From the NCBI GenBank assembly GCA_018340375.1, contig JAFFJZ010000002.1, forward strand, positions 44,102,001 through 44,166,000: a stretch of 64,000 nt of DNA, given 5' to 3'. The notes beneath the pieces are model-generated. The model was not told where the DNA came from. It did no database searches and saw only the letters and a program-made list of their open reading frames with translations. The first letter of the stretch is position 1, and the number at the start of each line of letters is the position of its first letter. The position numbers were made by a program, and so were the translations under genes. The DNA comes from Gonatopus flavifemur. Lineage: Eukaryota > Arthropoda > Insecta > Hymenoptera > Dryinidae. Shown here piece by piece: positions 44,886 to 55,489 of this stretch.

Positions 44886-45137
44886 CACTGAGAGAATTTT
44901 ATTTGCAACATTATCGTGAGATTTCAGTCATCGAGGGACAAGTAGAATTCTCTTTAAATATTACTGTGCATTCTGTAAAACTTGTAGAAAATATCACTCT
45001 CAACTGTTTGGGAATTCACTCATTCTTACAAACTGCACAGTAATTTTGTGAAGAATTTTTACTTGCTCTGCGATTACTGAAATTTCAGGGTAATTTTTAC
45101 AACAAAATTCTTCTGAAATTAAATTTTTCTACATGTG
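44886..45137. mobile_element. Repeat K2, 252-bp palindromic element, TA duplication
   Basis: It begins CACTGAGAGAATTTTATTTG and ends AAATTTTTCTACATGTG, flanked by TA. The arms share AAATTTCAGTAATCG-type sequence, and GTGCATTCTGTAAAACTTGTAG lies near the centre. Fragments of the same repeat flank element K near 33380-33445 and 34907-35069, and one lies at 55360-55480. Confidence 0.75.
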
Positions 45138-45169
45138 TAATGTAGAAAGCCGTTAAAATCGTGTATTTT

Positions 45170-45300
45170 AACATTCCTGGTCATGGTAAATACATTGTTA
45201 CCACAGCAAAAAATTCGTTGCTTCGGCAAAAGGTATCTAGAAAAATCAGATTTCACTGTCACAACGAATTTTTCTTCTCCGTGCGACAAAAAAAAAGATT
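45170..45300. repeat. Fragment with CAGCAAAAAATTCG words and TTCTTCTCCGTG end
   Basis: Positions 45200-45295 end in ACGAATTTTTCTTCTCCGTG and contain a roughly inverted AAAAAATTCGTTGC at the left. It is a decayed relative of the repeat-L type. Confidence 0.4.
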
Positions 45301-45586
45301 TTGTGATCAACGCCTCATCGTCATTTCGAACCATCATGATAGTGATACGAATTTTTGACAAAGATTGATGCTTTTCTTATACAAAACAAAAATAAAAAAA
45401 TATGAATCTTCATAGATTTTAATAAAAATTCGATACTTTTTAGATGAAAAAAGGATTGATCTTTTTCAAAGATCCTTACATCACAATGATCAAATGTTTA
45501 TTTAGCTATGATTCGCTCTAACAGTGGATTTCACTGATTGATCACTGGATTGAATGAGGTAAGTTTGTGCACTTTGCAGGACCATA

Positions 45587-45935
45587 CACTGTTAGAAATT
45601 TCTGCATGAAGCTTCAATCACATTTGATGGAAGCAATTTCCACTCACGTGATTGAAAAAGTTCTTGAAATTTCAATAACGATAGAATGGAAATTCATCTA
45701 ATAAACTGTACTATTACATTGAGAGAAAAAAGTTGTAGACTTTACCTCTTGTTGAGTAAATATATGGACGATTTAAAAATATAATCCGAGCTACTACAAT
45801 TTTAGTTGATTTTACCGCAGGGAATGTAATGTGCACATCAGCTATGGTATATTCCACATCAGCTGTGATATATTTAATATTCGTTGTTATTTACTCAATG
45901 AGATGTCGATTTTACAAGTTCTTTTTTTCTCAGTG
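45587..45935. mobile_element. Two adjacent elements: CACTGTTAG fragment and a CATTGAGAGAAAAA palindrome
   Basis: 45587 starts CACTGTTAGAAATTTC after TA (same ends as 7110-7432), without a visible right end. 45717-45935 begins CATTGAGAGAAAAAAGTTG, ends AACTTCTTTTTTTCTCAGTG or close, and is flanked by TA on both sides. TTGAGTAAATA pairs with inverse TATTTACTCAA. Non-coding. Confidence 0.6.
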
Positions 45936-45939
45936 TATG

Positions 45940-47455
45940 AGTAATATAATATAGCAAAAATTTTTAATTCAATCACCATGAATCGAAAATTTAATTTACA
46001 AGGGTACTTGAAAAACGAATGAAAATTCAAGAAATTTTTAACATTGTAGTCACACGGTTGAAAAAACCAAGTTCTAGTACTTACACTTTTTCGAATAATA
46101 TAATAGCCAATTTCAACACAAGTATACGTACCTGAAACAAAAAAATACAGTATTTTTGAGTTATTTTGACTGAATATTTGAAAATTTGGTTAAAAGGGAA
46201 GTTACATAAAATAACCTATAAAATGCTGCTACTGGTCCTGGTAATTGAAACTCTGTCTGAATCAAATATCATTCAATTTCCCATCCAACAATCAAATTCC
46301 ACAAAATATTTTATACAGGTTTGGAGGAGCTGCTTTTATTATTTCATTCCTTCCAATCACGTAGATAATAGAAATATACACACCCATATAAAAATTTATC
46401 AATTCTACCAATGTTGAAGACAGACAAAAAAGGTTTGGGATAAGCACGGTATCCTAGCATGGACAGTTCATCATATTCATTCAAAGTTGATCAACAATAC
46501 AAATGTTATTGCACGTGTGTTAGCGATACAAAGAAAAATTATTTTGGGGCAACATTGGTGCAAGTTCGTGCTCAAAAATGGCAGTTTTGGGTCACATGAG
46601 TATTTATGTGCACTTCTCCTTCAAGTTATGGCAAACCACACCTTCTTTTGGTAGAAATAACTTCGCGTCTGACGCATATTAGTATAAGTTCTCAGAAAAT
46701 TATTACGAATCAAAGGAGAAAAGTTCAAACGCTCATGTAGGTATTCCCAAACCACCAATGCCAACTACGGATTTTTTTCCTTCATGGATCGACAAATCAT
46801 AAGGAATTTTCAAGTGGAATTCCCAATAAGAGAGAACCTGAAAAATCTGTAGATTGACATTGCTGCCCAAAACTGCTATTATTATTATGGGAATCTATGC
46901 TATGAATTTTTCTCAGCGAGCGTTGCCTTTGATACGAGAATTGAGGCTCGTCAATTGCTGAAACAGTGTTATTGTTCCTCCTATTCTAGGACTTCACTCT
47001 GGAGGCCGAATCTTCATCAGTGAACTGGGTCAACTTCGCATGATTGGTAAGTTTTTACTTGGACAACCACGATTTTTCTTACGAATGGCATTGTCAAAGA
47101 AGAATATAATCCGCTTAAAAGCCTTTGGAATACCTCATCTCCCTGTTCTTCCACAACTTTGTTGTAACTTAGAAATTTCAGTTATTGAGTGAATAAAGCA
47201 ATAGTAATCTCGCTTCTATTGAAATCGAACAATGAACGACGATTGAGCAAACCACTTACAATATTCGATTTTCGTATGTTTGATAAGATTAGACCTGATT
47301 TGACGAGATTATATAAAGCTACAGTTGGTTTTATTTCAATGGGTGAACCGATCTTCAGGCTTATTCTCTTTGAAATTCAGTGGATTATCTGAGGGTGCAT
47401 TCGATAGCCGCTCTTGCTTTGTTCGAAGCAGTTATCGGAAACATTTTAAATCACT
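45940..47455. other. Intron sequence, no gene seen
   Basis: AT-rich. A partial inverted pair (GGCAGTTTTGGG at 46581 and CCCAAAACTGC at 46867) suggests an old fold-back element with arms about 290 bp apart. No recognisable protein. Confidence 0.4.
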
Positions 47456-47457
47456 TT

Positions 47458-47775
47458 CACGGAGGAAAAAGAATTCGTTATAACAACGGAACCTGATTTT
47501 ACTGAGTACTCTTTGCTGGAGTAGCAAATTGTTTGCTGTGACAGCGATTCTTTGACTGTGGCAGCAAAAAATGCCAACTCCCTCAGCAAAATTTGTTTGC
47601 TTGTGTATGTGATACCAAGACTTTTGCTAACCCAGAGAAAAATTTACTGTCTTAGTTCATCATTTTGCTCTCTCAGCAATCCAATTAGCTGTGGTAGCAA
47701 ATGTTTAGCCAAATCAACATAAAGATTTGCTATTTCACGTATATTCTCCGCCTCAGCAAATTTGTTTTCTGTATG
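47458..47775. mobile_element. Repeat-L relative (AGCAAA words), CACGGAGGAAAAAG left end
   Basis: CACGGAGGAAAAAGAATTCG at the left and CAAATTTGTTTTCTGTATG at the right are a weak inverted pair. The interior has many TTTGCTG/CAGCAAA words in both directions. Confidence 0.5.
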
Positions 47776-47781
47776 ATTATA

Positions 47782-48267
47782 TACGGATAGAAAAATGACT
47801 GTCAATTTGGGGAAAAAGAGGATCGCTGAAAAATATTCGTACACGGAGAAAAAATGGTTTGCTACTATAGCGCCTACAAAGAAATTCGTTGTCTTTGCAA
47901 AAATATTCACGCCAGCAGCTAAGGCGTTAGTTCTGTTAACAAATTTGTTTATGACAGCAAAAATATCTAGTTGCGTCAATCATTTTTCTTGCTCTTCCAG
48001 CTAATTTTTTTTGTAGGCGCTATAGTAACAGACCTGCTTGTTATGCCAGCAATACTTTTTTCTCCGTGTAGTGAGTCTACCAAAAATTCCTAATCAAAAT
48101 ATTAACAGTTGATGGTTTCATTGGTATTTTTCACAGTGAAACTATCAATTGTTAATACTTCGACTACGAATTTTCAGTAGACTCACTACGAATATTTTTC
48201 AGCGATCCTCGTTTTCCCTGAATTGACAGTCATTTTTCTGAATGTTAATAAACCCGATCTTTTCGTG
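47782..48267. mobile_element. Repeat C copy, interrupted by a TA element
   Basis: AAAATGACTGTCAATTTGGG at 47793 pairs with inverse TGAATTGACAGTCATTTTTC at 48221-48240. The right end is GATCTTTTCGTG followed by TA. The left terminus seems shortened (TACGGATAG). It is interrupted at TTCGTA by the element at 47842-48068. The uninterrupted copy near 52700 reads ATTCGTAGTGAGTCTAC. Confidence 0.7.
47842..48068. mobile_element. 227-bp palindromic element, CACGGAGAAAAAA ends, TA duplication with empty site
   Basis: It begins CACGGAGAAAAAATGG and ends ACTTTTTTCTCCGTG. TACTATAGCGCCTACAAA on the left pairs with inverse TTTGTAGGCGCTATAGTA on the right. It sits in repeat C at a TA that is single in other copies of repeat C, so the target duplication is demonstrated within the window. 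Confidence 0.85.
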
Positions 48268-48289
48268 TAACTATGAGAATTGTCACCAC

Positions 48290-49085
48290 AGTGTTCTCCA
48301 ACTTTCACTCTTTAAAAGTGAGAATACTGCAAGTCCAGGAAGAGTTGAGATTCCACTCCTAAAGAGTGACTTTTCAATGTATAACAGTGAATTCTCACTC
48401 CAACAGAGTAAAGGTTCAACTCAGTTGAACCCTTTCAGGACCACTGGCACATATTTGTGACATGAGTTTCGAAATTTTTCATGAAAAGTGTATTCGGTAG
48501 AGGTCTTTTCATTGTGGTTCATCTCAAAGAAGAAGGTCCCAGTATGCACTATGATTTTTCTCGCTGAGAAAATATCTGTTTAAATGAAAAAAAAACTCAA
48601 TAAATTCATCAAATTTTGAGAATTATCATTTTATTGATATTTCTTGAGTAAAATATTAATATAAAATGTTCTTCTCAAAAGCACCTAGAAGGGACGATTC
48701 GAATATCCTTGCACTTTTCAATTTCAGTAACAATATATGACAGAAATCTTTTGTATTCACTTTGGAAAATTGAGGGCGAAACCTCTTTTCAGGACGCCAG
48801 TAGTCCCAAATACGTGCCGTACTATATCTGATAAAATACAGGAGCTAAAAATTCTAATGCAACAGATTTATCCTATTTGGTGGGGTGTAGATTAAGAAAA
48901 TTTCCATTCTTCTTCTCTACGAACAGCCTTAATCTCATGGTCGTGAAAAGGTTAAAGAGTGAAATTTCACTTATTCACAACAGTGAAAATTTACTCTTAC
49001 GGAGTGAAAACTCACTTTATGAGAGTGGAATCTTAGTCTTGTGGGATCTGCAGTATTTTCACTCCAAGAAATGTAGAGAGTGATC
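48290..49085. repeat. Repeat D copies (ACTC boxes) around unrelated sequence
   Basis: GTGAGAATACTGCAAGT and CACTCCTAAAGAGTGACT lie at 48315-48380, with GAGTGAAATTTCACTTATTC and TCTTACGGAGTGAAAAC at 48957-49010. The intervening 500 bp look unrelated. Non-coding. Confidence 0.5.
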
Positions 49086-51705
49086 ATTTTGTCAACTTGT
49101 CCGCTCTCCACCCTGCCAATTACATCGAACATTGCAATATAATACATATATTTGTCGAAAAATTGAAAACAAGGAATAACAATTTCGTATTAAAGAAATG
49201 TCAGCAACAAGATGTAATTTTTCACTTCCATTAACTTTCATATCAACATAATCCGATGGGTTCAATTTACTGTTACCGTGAACGATTTATGGAGTTGATT
49301 TATTGACAATTTCAGGAAAGCTAAGAAAAAAAAAACATCATACATTACTTCTGATGACTTGATGAGGATAATGAATCAATGTAAAAGCGTAGGGCTGCGT
49401 TTACAGCGATTCGGTTCTCTATTATTATTCCATTTGGCATACCGTGTATCGAATGCCTCGTTATAAAGATAGCTATCTATTAGTTATATTACAAAGGATT
49501 TTATCAACATTGAGATTTTTCCATCTTTCCAATCCTCTCGAATACGTACAATCAAAGTTATCCGCTATATCTTTATTAATATATTATTTGCTCAAGTATA
49601 CAGGATCGTTCCTTCGCTGTGAAGAGTTATAAAAACATCAGAATTGTAACTTTAGCTCTTACATTTGATGTATGAATTGAGTGTTTTTGACTTCTTAAAT
49701 AAACAAATATTCACAATAAAATTCCTATATTCTTGGCACGTGTTATTGTCGACGAATTTAAATTTGAAAATATGAAAGAAAACAAATAGAAAAAACAATG
49801 AATATATAGATGGGTAGATATAAATTTAGTCCACCTCAAGCATTATTCCATTTTTTCTTATCCTTTCAAACAGATCTTTCATTCAAATCAAATTCATTCG
49901 AATGAAATCATCAAGAAAGTGTTACGTGTTGCGTATTGATTATATTTTTTTTTCCTCGTCATCGTTTTTACAGCTCACTATTTATATATATATATAGATA
50001 TCATGGCAAGGAAATATTTCATACGAATTCTTATCGCGTGTCGTCATGACTCGTTTAACCGTTAACACATTTTCTCCCATATAAGGCATTTTAATATCAT
50101 AGGTGTTCCGTGGTCGTAACGTCATTCGGCCCATACGAAAAACATTTTTCTCCGATGTGTCACGTACGGACGCGACTAAAATGAACATTTTCACCCGCCT
50201 TTTCAGTTTTGCATTTTCGACAATGATTCCTCGAGATACAAGTTTCAACCACAGAGAACAGGGACACGGATTAGAGATCAAATGAACCAGAAAAAGAAGG
50301 AAAAGAAGAAGAGAAATTGTTTTGTTGCCTTTTTTTCCTGTTTTCATCCAGGCCAGGACCGTAGAGTCGAAACTTTTCGAAGGTCCTCAAAACCGGTCCT
50401 CTTAGAAATTTCTCTCTCAGGTGTCGTCGACCTGTCCAACATTCCTTCTCTCAGATCTCTGTTCTGTGTGTATATATGAATTTTTCTAAGGTAAAGAGAG
50501 TAAAACTCGAACCCTTCACGATGTTTTTCGTTTGGGTTGTATTTTTCTTTCGCACAATGTATTGATATTTCTAAAGAATCATATAAATGTTCTATCTGCG
50601 ATAAATTCATAAATTTTGCATTTTTAATTCGCTTCATTCGAATGAAACGATTGTACGATTCCTTCGAAATGTATTTTCTTTATAGTTGAAAAGAATAAAG
50701 AAACCTCAATTCAGAAAAACGATTGAGGGTCAAAGTTTGATCGAACCTTCGATTGATTCTTTTTCTTTGATTTTTTTCAAACTTCTTCACAGAAGAATAT
50801 AGGCTAACCATAAAAGGTACAATGTTGTTGTTGTTGTTGTTGTTATTGTAAGACTCGTGCGCAAAATCAGTCGTTTTACGTTTACCGGTATAGCTTGTTG
50901 CTGCATCAAATACGTATATATACACACATACGAGTAGCAGAAGTGCCTTTAAGGCACCATGAAGAAGCGGGTTAAGGACGTCTCTCATCCTTATAAGGAC
51001 GGGTCTTTGCTTTTTTGTTTTTAATACATATATGTATGTACACACATACCCGCACGACGTAAGTACTTAAATCTTACGTTCCTTCTTTTTTCATTGCTTT
51101 TCTCTTTCTTCTTCCTCTTCTCTATATATCTCTATTAATTGCCAGTGTGTCTTTGCGACCCACTACTCTCTCACGAAGACGAGATCGAAAGTCTAGATCA
51201 AACTCAATATCGAGAGTTTTGCTCTTGGATAATACATTATATGTGCACGATAAAATCGAGCATAAATCCATTACATCGTTACATCATAAAAAAATTCCTT
51301 CAACCATCATCATCGTTAAAATGAATTTGCAAAGAGGAATCAAGTTTTTATTCATGAAAATTAATTGTATCTAAAATGATAATCAATTAGTTTTTAAATG
51401 AAAAACTAATTAATTTGATAGCGAAAAAAAGAGGAGTGTTCTATATACAGAGTCCTGGTTGCTCGCATGTTGTTGTGGTCAAATGCAGAAGCAGCTCTTT
51501 TCGTTGCTTTCATAAATTCGTTACTACTGGATCAATATCGTATCATTACCTTAAAATCTGGCACTTGTGCCAAATCTTATCTGAATGATTGAAGAGATAA
51601 GAGATAATTCAAATACGCATGTGCCAGATTTCATTGTATTTCAAAAGTGTTGAGGAAAATTTGTTAGAATGAAAATACAATGAGAATTGTCTTATTTTTA
51701 CAATC
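49086..51705. other. Intron sequence, no gene seen
   Basis: This is one of the largest repeat-poor stretches, with a (GTT)n run at 50823-50845 and slightly higher GC at 50100-50480 and 50870-51180. It could hold a non-coding exon or regulatory DNA for the myosin gene, but nothing in the sequence proves it. Open frames up to 121 codons overlap on both strands without family motifs. Confidence 0.4.
50823..50845. repeat. (GTT)n microsatellite
   Basis: About seven GTT units. Confidence 0.9.
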
Positions 51706-51710
51706 AAAAA

Positions 51711-51880
51711 TGAAGCTGGAACTAGCAGCCGATTGTTGTAGCTCTTGATTAAACCTTGTTGCAGCTTTGTCAATATCAGAAATCGGTTGAGTAGCCTTAA
51801 ATCCTTAATAAACGTTTTATGTAACAATTTATGACAATCGACTGTTAGCTAGCTCTATGGCTGCCAGTTTCAGCTCCCTT
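51711..51880. repeat. Repeat P copy
   Basis: The left end is TGAAGCTGGAACTAGCAGCC and the right end, inverted, GGCTGCCAGTTTCAGCTCC. The body has AATCCTTAATAAACGTTT, shared with 53081-53273. Confidence 0.75.
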
Positions 51881-51910
51881 CAAACCATGAAGCTGAAATT
51901 AGCAGCCGTA

Positions 51911-52904
51911 CACGGAAAGACCGGATCTATTAAGGGGTTATATACAGTTAAAATTTTCAAACAATCGATGCTTTTTTTTATTTCATTTTTGTAATGTACA
52001 TACATTTAAGTACACACACAGGAAATTTCAAGTCAATTTGGCGATTATTGTCCAAGTTACACGCATATTTGTATGTCAAGTGCTTTTGAAACTTTGAATC
52101 CGTCTTTCTCCAAACTGTGTTTTCAAAGTCGGTGACCAAGATTTCTCGAAAACAGCTGGACCGATCAGTCTCAGATTTTAACACAAGTTTGTTGACTATA
52201 TTGTTCAGTAATGAATCAAAGGTTTCTCCTCACCGATGAATTTTTTTTTTTATGAACAATTTAAGGCCAAAATTTGGGTGAAAAATCGATTTTTTCTTTT
52301 TAGAAGCCGCCATTTTGTCAAAAAATGTTATTCTGTTCATTCCTTCGATTAATTACTACATTATTCATTACTTTAACGGAATCCGTTTGGTTTTTTCATT
52401 TTAAAAGATTCAGTCCCGAGATATCGTGGTCACCGCGAAGCGCTTTTTTTTTTTTAGAGGAGCTCCTGGAGATCAGCCATAACAGCTCTTGAAATTATTA
52501 TTTTTACAAATAAAAAATGTTAAAATACCGTTGAAAGTTATCTCAATATATGTACAAATTTTTACATTAATCAATTCAACTGTCTTTTCAGGAAAAATTC
52601 TTGAAAAATCGGTTTTTTGCGCCTCTTGACTGTATAATAACCCCTTAATATTTAGAAAAATGACTGTCAATTCAGGGAAAACGAGGATCGCTGAAAAATA
52701 TTCGTAGTGAGTCTACTAAAAACTCGTAGTCGATGTATTAACAATTGATAGTTTCACTGTGAAAAATATCAATGAAACTATCAACTGTTAATATTTTGAC
52801 TACGAATATTTTTCAGCGATCCCATTTTTCCTTAAATTCACAGTCATTTTTCTGAACGTTGATAAATTCTTTCTATAAATATTAATAGACCCGGTCTTTC
52901 CGTG
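51911..52904. mobile_element. Repeat C copy, CACGGAAAGACCGG ends, itself interrupted by a TTAA element
   Basis: The left end is CACGGAAAGACCGGATCTAT and the right end, inverted, is CACGGAAAGACCGGGTCTAT. Flanks are TA and TC. The palindromic body contains ACTATCAACTGTTAATAT and inverse, plus AAATATTCGTAGTGAG. The left arm is interrupted at TTAA by 51934-52644. The right arm shows the uninterrupted form. Confidence 0.8.
51934..52644. mobile_element. 711-bp TTAA-flanked element, GGGGTTAT ends, with internal empty-site proof
   Basis: The ends are GGGGTTATATACAGT and inverse ACTGTATAATAACCCC, with TTAA at 51930-51933 and 52645-52648. In the opposite arm of the host repeat C the same place reads GGTCTATTAATATTTAT with a single TTAA. 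No transposase. The interior is AT-rich, with CGATTTTTCAAGAATTTTT near one end. Confidence 0.85.
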
Positions 52905-53080
52905 TCAAGCCATCAGCCGATTGTTGTAACTTTTGATCAAACGTTGTGGAAGCTTTTTTTATATTATAAATCGAATGAATAGTATTTCAATAAACGTTTC
53001 AGATGCTTAAATCCTTAACAAACGTTTGTGCAAACAGTGATAACAATCGGTTGCCAGTTTCAGCTCTATGAATCGACACC

Positions 53081-53273
53081 ATGAAGCTGAAACTAGCAGC
53101 CGATTGTTGTAACTTTCGATTAAACGTTGTGGAAGCTTTTTTTATATCATAAATCGATTGAGCAGCCTTCCACTACATATTTCAGATACTTAAATCCTTA
53201 ATAAACGTTCTGTGTAAAAAGTTAGTTATGACAATCCATCGCTAGCTCTACTGCTGCCAGTTTCAGCTCCATG
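53081..53273. repeat. Repeat P copy, complete
   Basis: The best-preserved copy: ATGAAGCTGAAACTAGCAGC at the left and GCTGCCAGTTTCAGCTCCAT at the right are inverted ends. CGATTGTTGTAACTTTCGAT follows the left end. Confidence 0.75.
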
Positions 53274-53279
53274 AATCAA

Positions 53280-54280
53280 AACCACATTACCGTTGTTATT
53301 TCTTTTGCTCCTACTATACTTGAATACTTTACAATTTTTATCTCTTCCGATAGATAGGAAGAATCAAGAGCAATTGTACTTAAGGTGTTAATAATTTGGA
53401 GAAACTATAATTTGAATCGCCGTTTGTACGTTGAATATGGTTTTGTTTTCGAACGCTCGACCCTTGCTCGTGTCAGTTAATTTGTATCGGTTATACGCAT
53501 CGTAGTTACAACGTATTTCTTACTCTCTCTTGAGCCACATAGGTATTTGATATATCCTTCTCACACGGGCACATGTGCATGTATACGATCTGTTAAAATG
53601 CAGAGGACGCAGGCAGGTGTTGTTCGCCATGGTGGAACAAAATTTTTCGCCCACAAGCTGTCGGTCTTTTATTTTGTAATTCACTTGTGTATTCCAACGA
53701 TACACGACAAAATAAAATGTATTATCTTATGTCGTGTAATGCACGGAACGCGAAATTTTACAAGTTTCCAGTTTTAAAAATGTTATTTCAATGTACTATT
53801 TTTACGTGATATCGCAATTTTGTTGCTTACGTTATTCAAAAGAAAACGAAATTACGATACTGTTCAGTTATAATTGTTTTCTTCTCATTCACGTACAACT
53901 GAAATCATCATAGAGTAAATGTACATAGAGGAAAAATTTGAGGTAGCAGATACAGCAGTTGACAAAATCCACATAAAATAAATTTGGGGATAGCATTTCT
54001 GCGGTGGAAATTGTACACCACTTTTGCTATAAATCGCAAACGTTGCAATTCTCCCGCAATCTGATGTAATTTCACAATGAGCGGTTTATATTTATTACAT
54101 ATATCAAACCTCAATTCTGTTGATGTAATGAATAAAATGTAAACAGTATCACAAACGATATTCACTTCAAGCTCATAAAATTTGTCAATGAGTCTGATGT
54201 AAAACACATGTCAGGATTTTTAATAAAATTTCAATCTCTGATTTATATATGTTTCATGTATATACGAGAACTGCGATAAT
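53280..54280. other. Intron sequence, no gene seen
   Basis: Repeat-poor. CACATGTGCATGTATAC near 53569 is partly self-complementary. The overlapping open frames have no family motif. Confidence 0.4.
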
Positions 54281-54285
54281 AACTA

Positions 54286-54510
54286 CACGGAAAGATCGAG
54301 TTTATTATCAATAAACTTTTAATTTTTAATATTTAGAACAATGACTGTCAATTTAGGGAAAAACAGGGTCGCTGAAAAATATTCGTAGTGAAAATATCAA
54401 AAGTTAATTGTTTTATTGTTATTTCTCACAATGAAACTATCAACTTATGGTAAATTCACAAAGAATATTCTTCAATGATCTTTTTTCCTAAATTGACAGT
54501 CATTTCCAGC
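54286..54510. repeat. Repeat C copy, truncated on the right
   Basis: CACGGAAAGATCGAGTTTAT follows TA. AATGACTGTCAATTTAGGG and inverse CTAAATTGACAGTCATTT are present. The outer right end is missing. An inverted CACTGTTAG end (GAAATTTCTAACAGTG) follows at 54542-54557. Confidence 0.65.
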
Positions 54511-54943
54511 AAAAACATTAAAATTAATGCAGAAATTTCTAACAGTGTTGGTGCCAATTCATTGTTGGTTGATTGATTAGAAACATTTTTAAGTAGATAA
54601 ATATGTGAGGAATAATGTTTTGAACATCGAGAACTGATCATAAATGTTTTCACTTGAACAAAAGTAAATTACCAACAAAGTTCTATCGAAAAGAAGAAAA
54701 CGGATTGATTGCGCTGACTGTATATTTGAGGATGAGAATTGAATTCCTAGGAAATGAATTAGATTATGATTCAAGAAAGTATAGGCAAGATTAACAACTG
54801 TATTTGTTGAATGTACATTAGATTGAATAACTGGAAATGTGATTGATTATCCGTCATGGAATGACGTTCGTAAAAAGTAAATTTAATCGACTGCAATGGA
54901 AAATTTACATCTTTTTTCGGTAAATAATACCACAATAAGCATC

Positions 54944-55188
54944 CCGAGTCGAAAAGTTTGGACGGTTTTTGTCCTGATTCAACAATTGTTGAATAATGCG
55001 GACAAAAACAGTACTTTTTCATGATTTTATTTTGAATTTCTCCTCCAACGAATGCAAGTGATTGAGGAGAAATTCAGATTAAAATGATGAAAAAGTACTG
55101 TTTTTATCCGCATTATTCTTCAATCAGGACAAAATCAGCTTAAAAATAGAATAAGAGGACAAAAACCATTTAAATTTTTCGACCCGGG
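54944..55188. mobile_element. Repeat G copy 2, CCCGAGTCGAAAA ends, AT flanks
   Basis: The ends CCCGAGTCGAAAAGTTTG and TTTAAATTTTTCGACCCGGG are inverted, with AT outside both. Arms include TTGTCCTGATT and AAAAACAGTACTTTTTCATG with inverse. Non-coding; matches 18901-19096. Confidence 0.75.
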
Positions 55189-55359
55189 ATATTTTTGGAT
55201 TCACATAATTTTTACAACCTCCTAAAGCAATTTTCATGAATGTATCATGTGAATTGTATCAAAATTGATGGAAAAATTACATTTAAAGTTTCATTTATGC
55301 ACTGATGTTAAATTCGCATTATAATTTCCCTTCTCGCCGAATGAATTCATCAACAATTC

Positions 55360-55480
55360 GAAGAGATATTTCCTACAAATCTCACAAAACACACAGTAGT
55401 AATTTTTTGAAGAATTCCCACTTGTCCCTCGTTTACTTGAATTTCACGGTAATTTTTCGAGTGAAATTCTTTCAATGCGG
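55360..55480. repeat. Repeat K2 fragment
   Basis: GATATTTCCTACAAATCTCA, then ACAGTAGTAATTTTTTGAAG and TTTACTTGAATTTCACGGTA match one arm of repeat K2 (compare 34925-35050). Confidence 0.55.
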
Positions 55481-55489
55481 TTAACTGAC

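Larger units (their letters stand above)
51886..53072. repeat. Repeat P copy interrupted by repeat C
   Basis: ATGAAGCTGAAATTAGCAGC at the left continues after the interruption as CAGCCGATTGTTGTAACTTT and ends CAATCGGTTGCCAGTTTCAG. The insert is 51911-52904. Confidence 0.7.
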
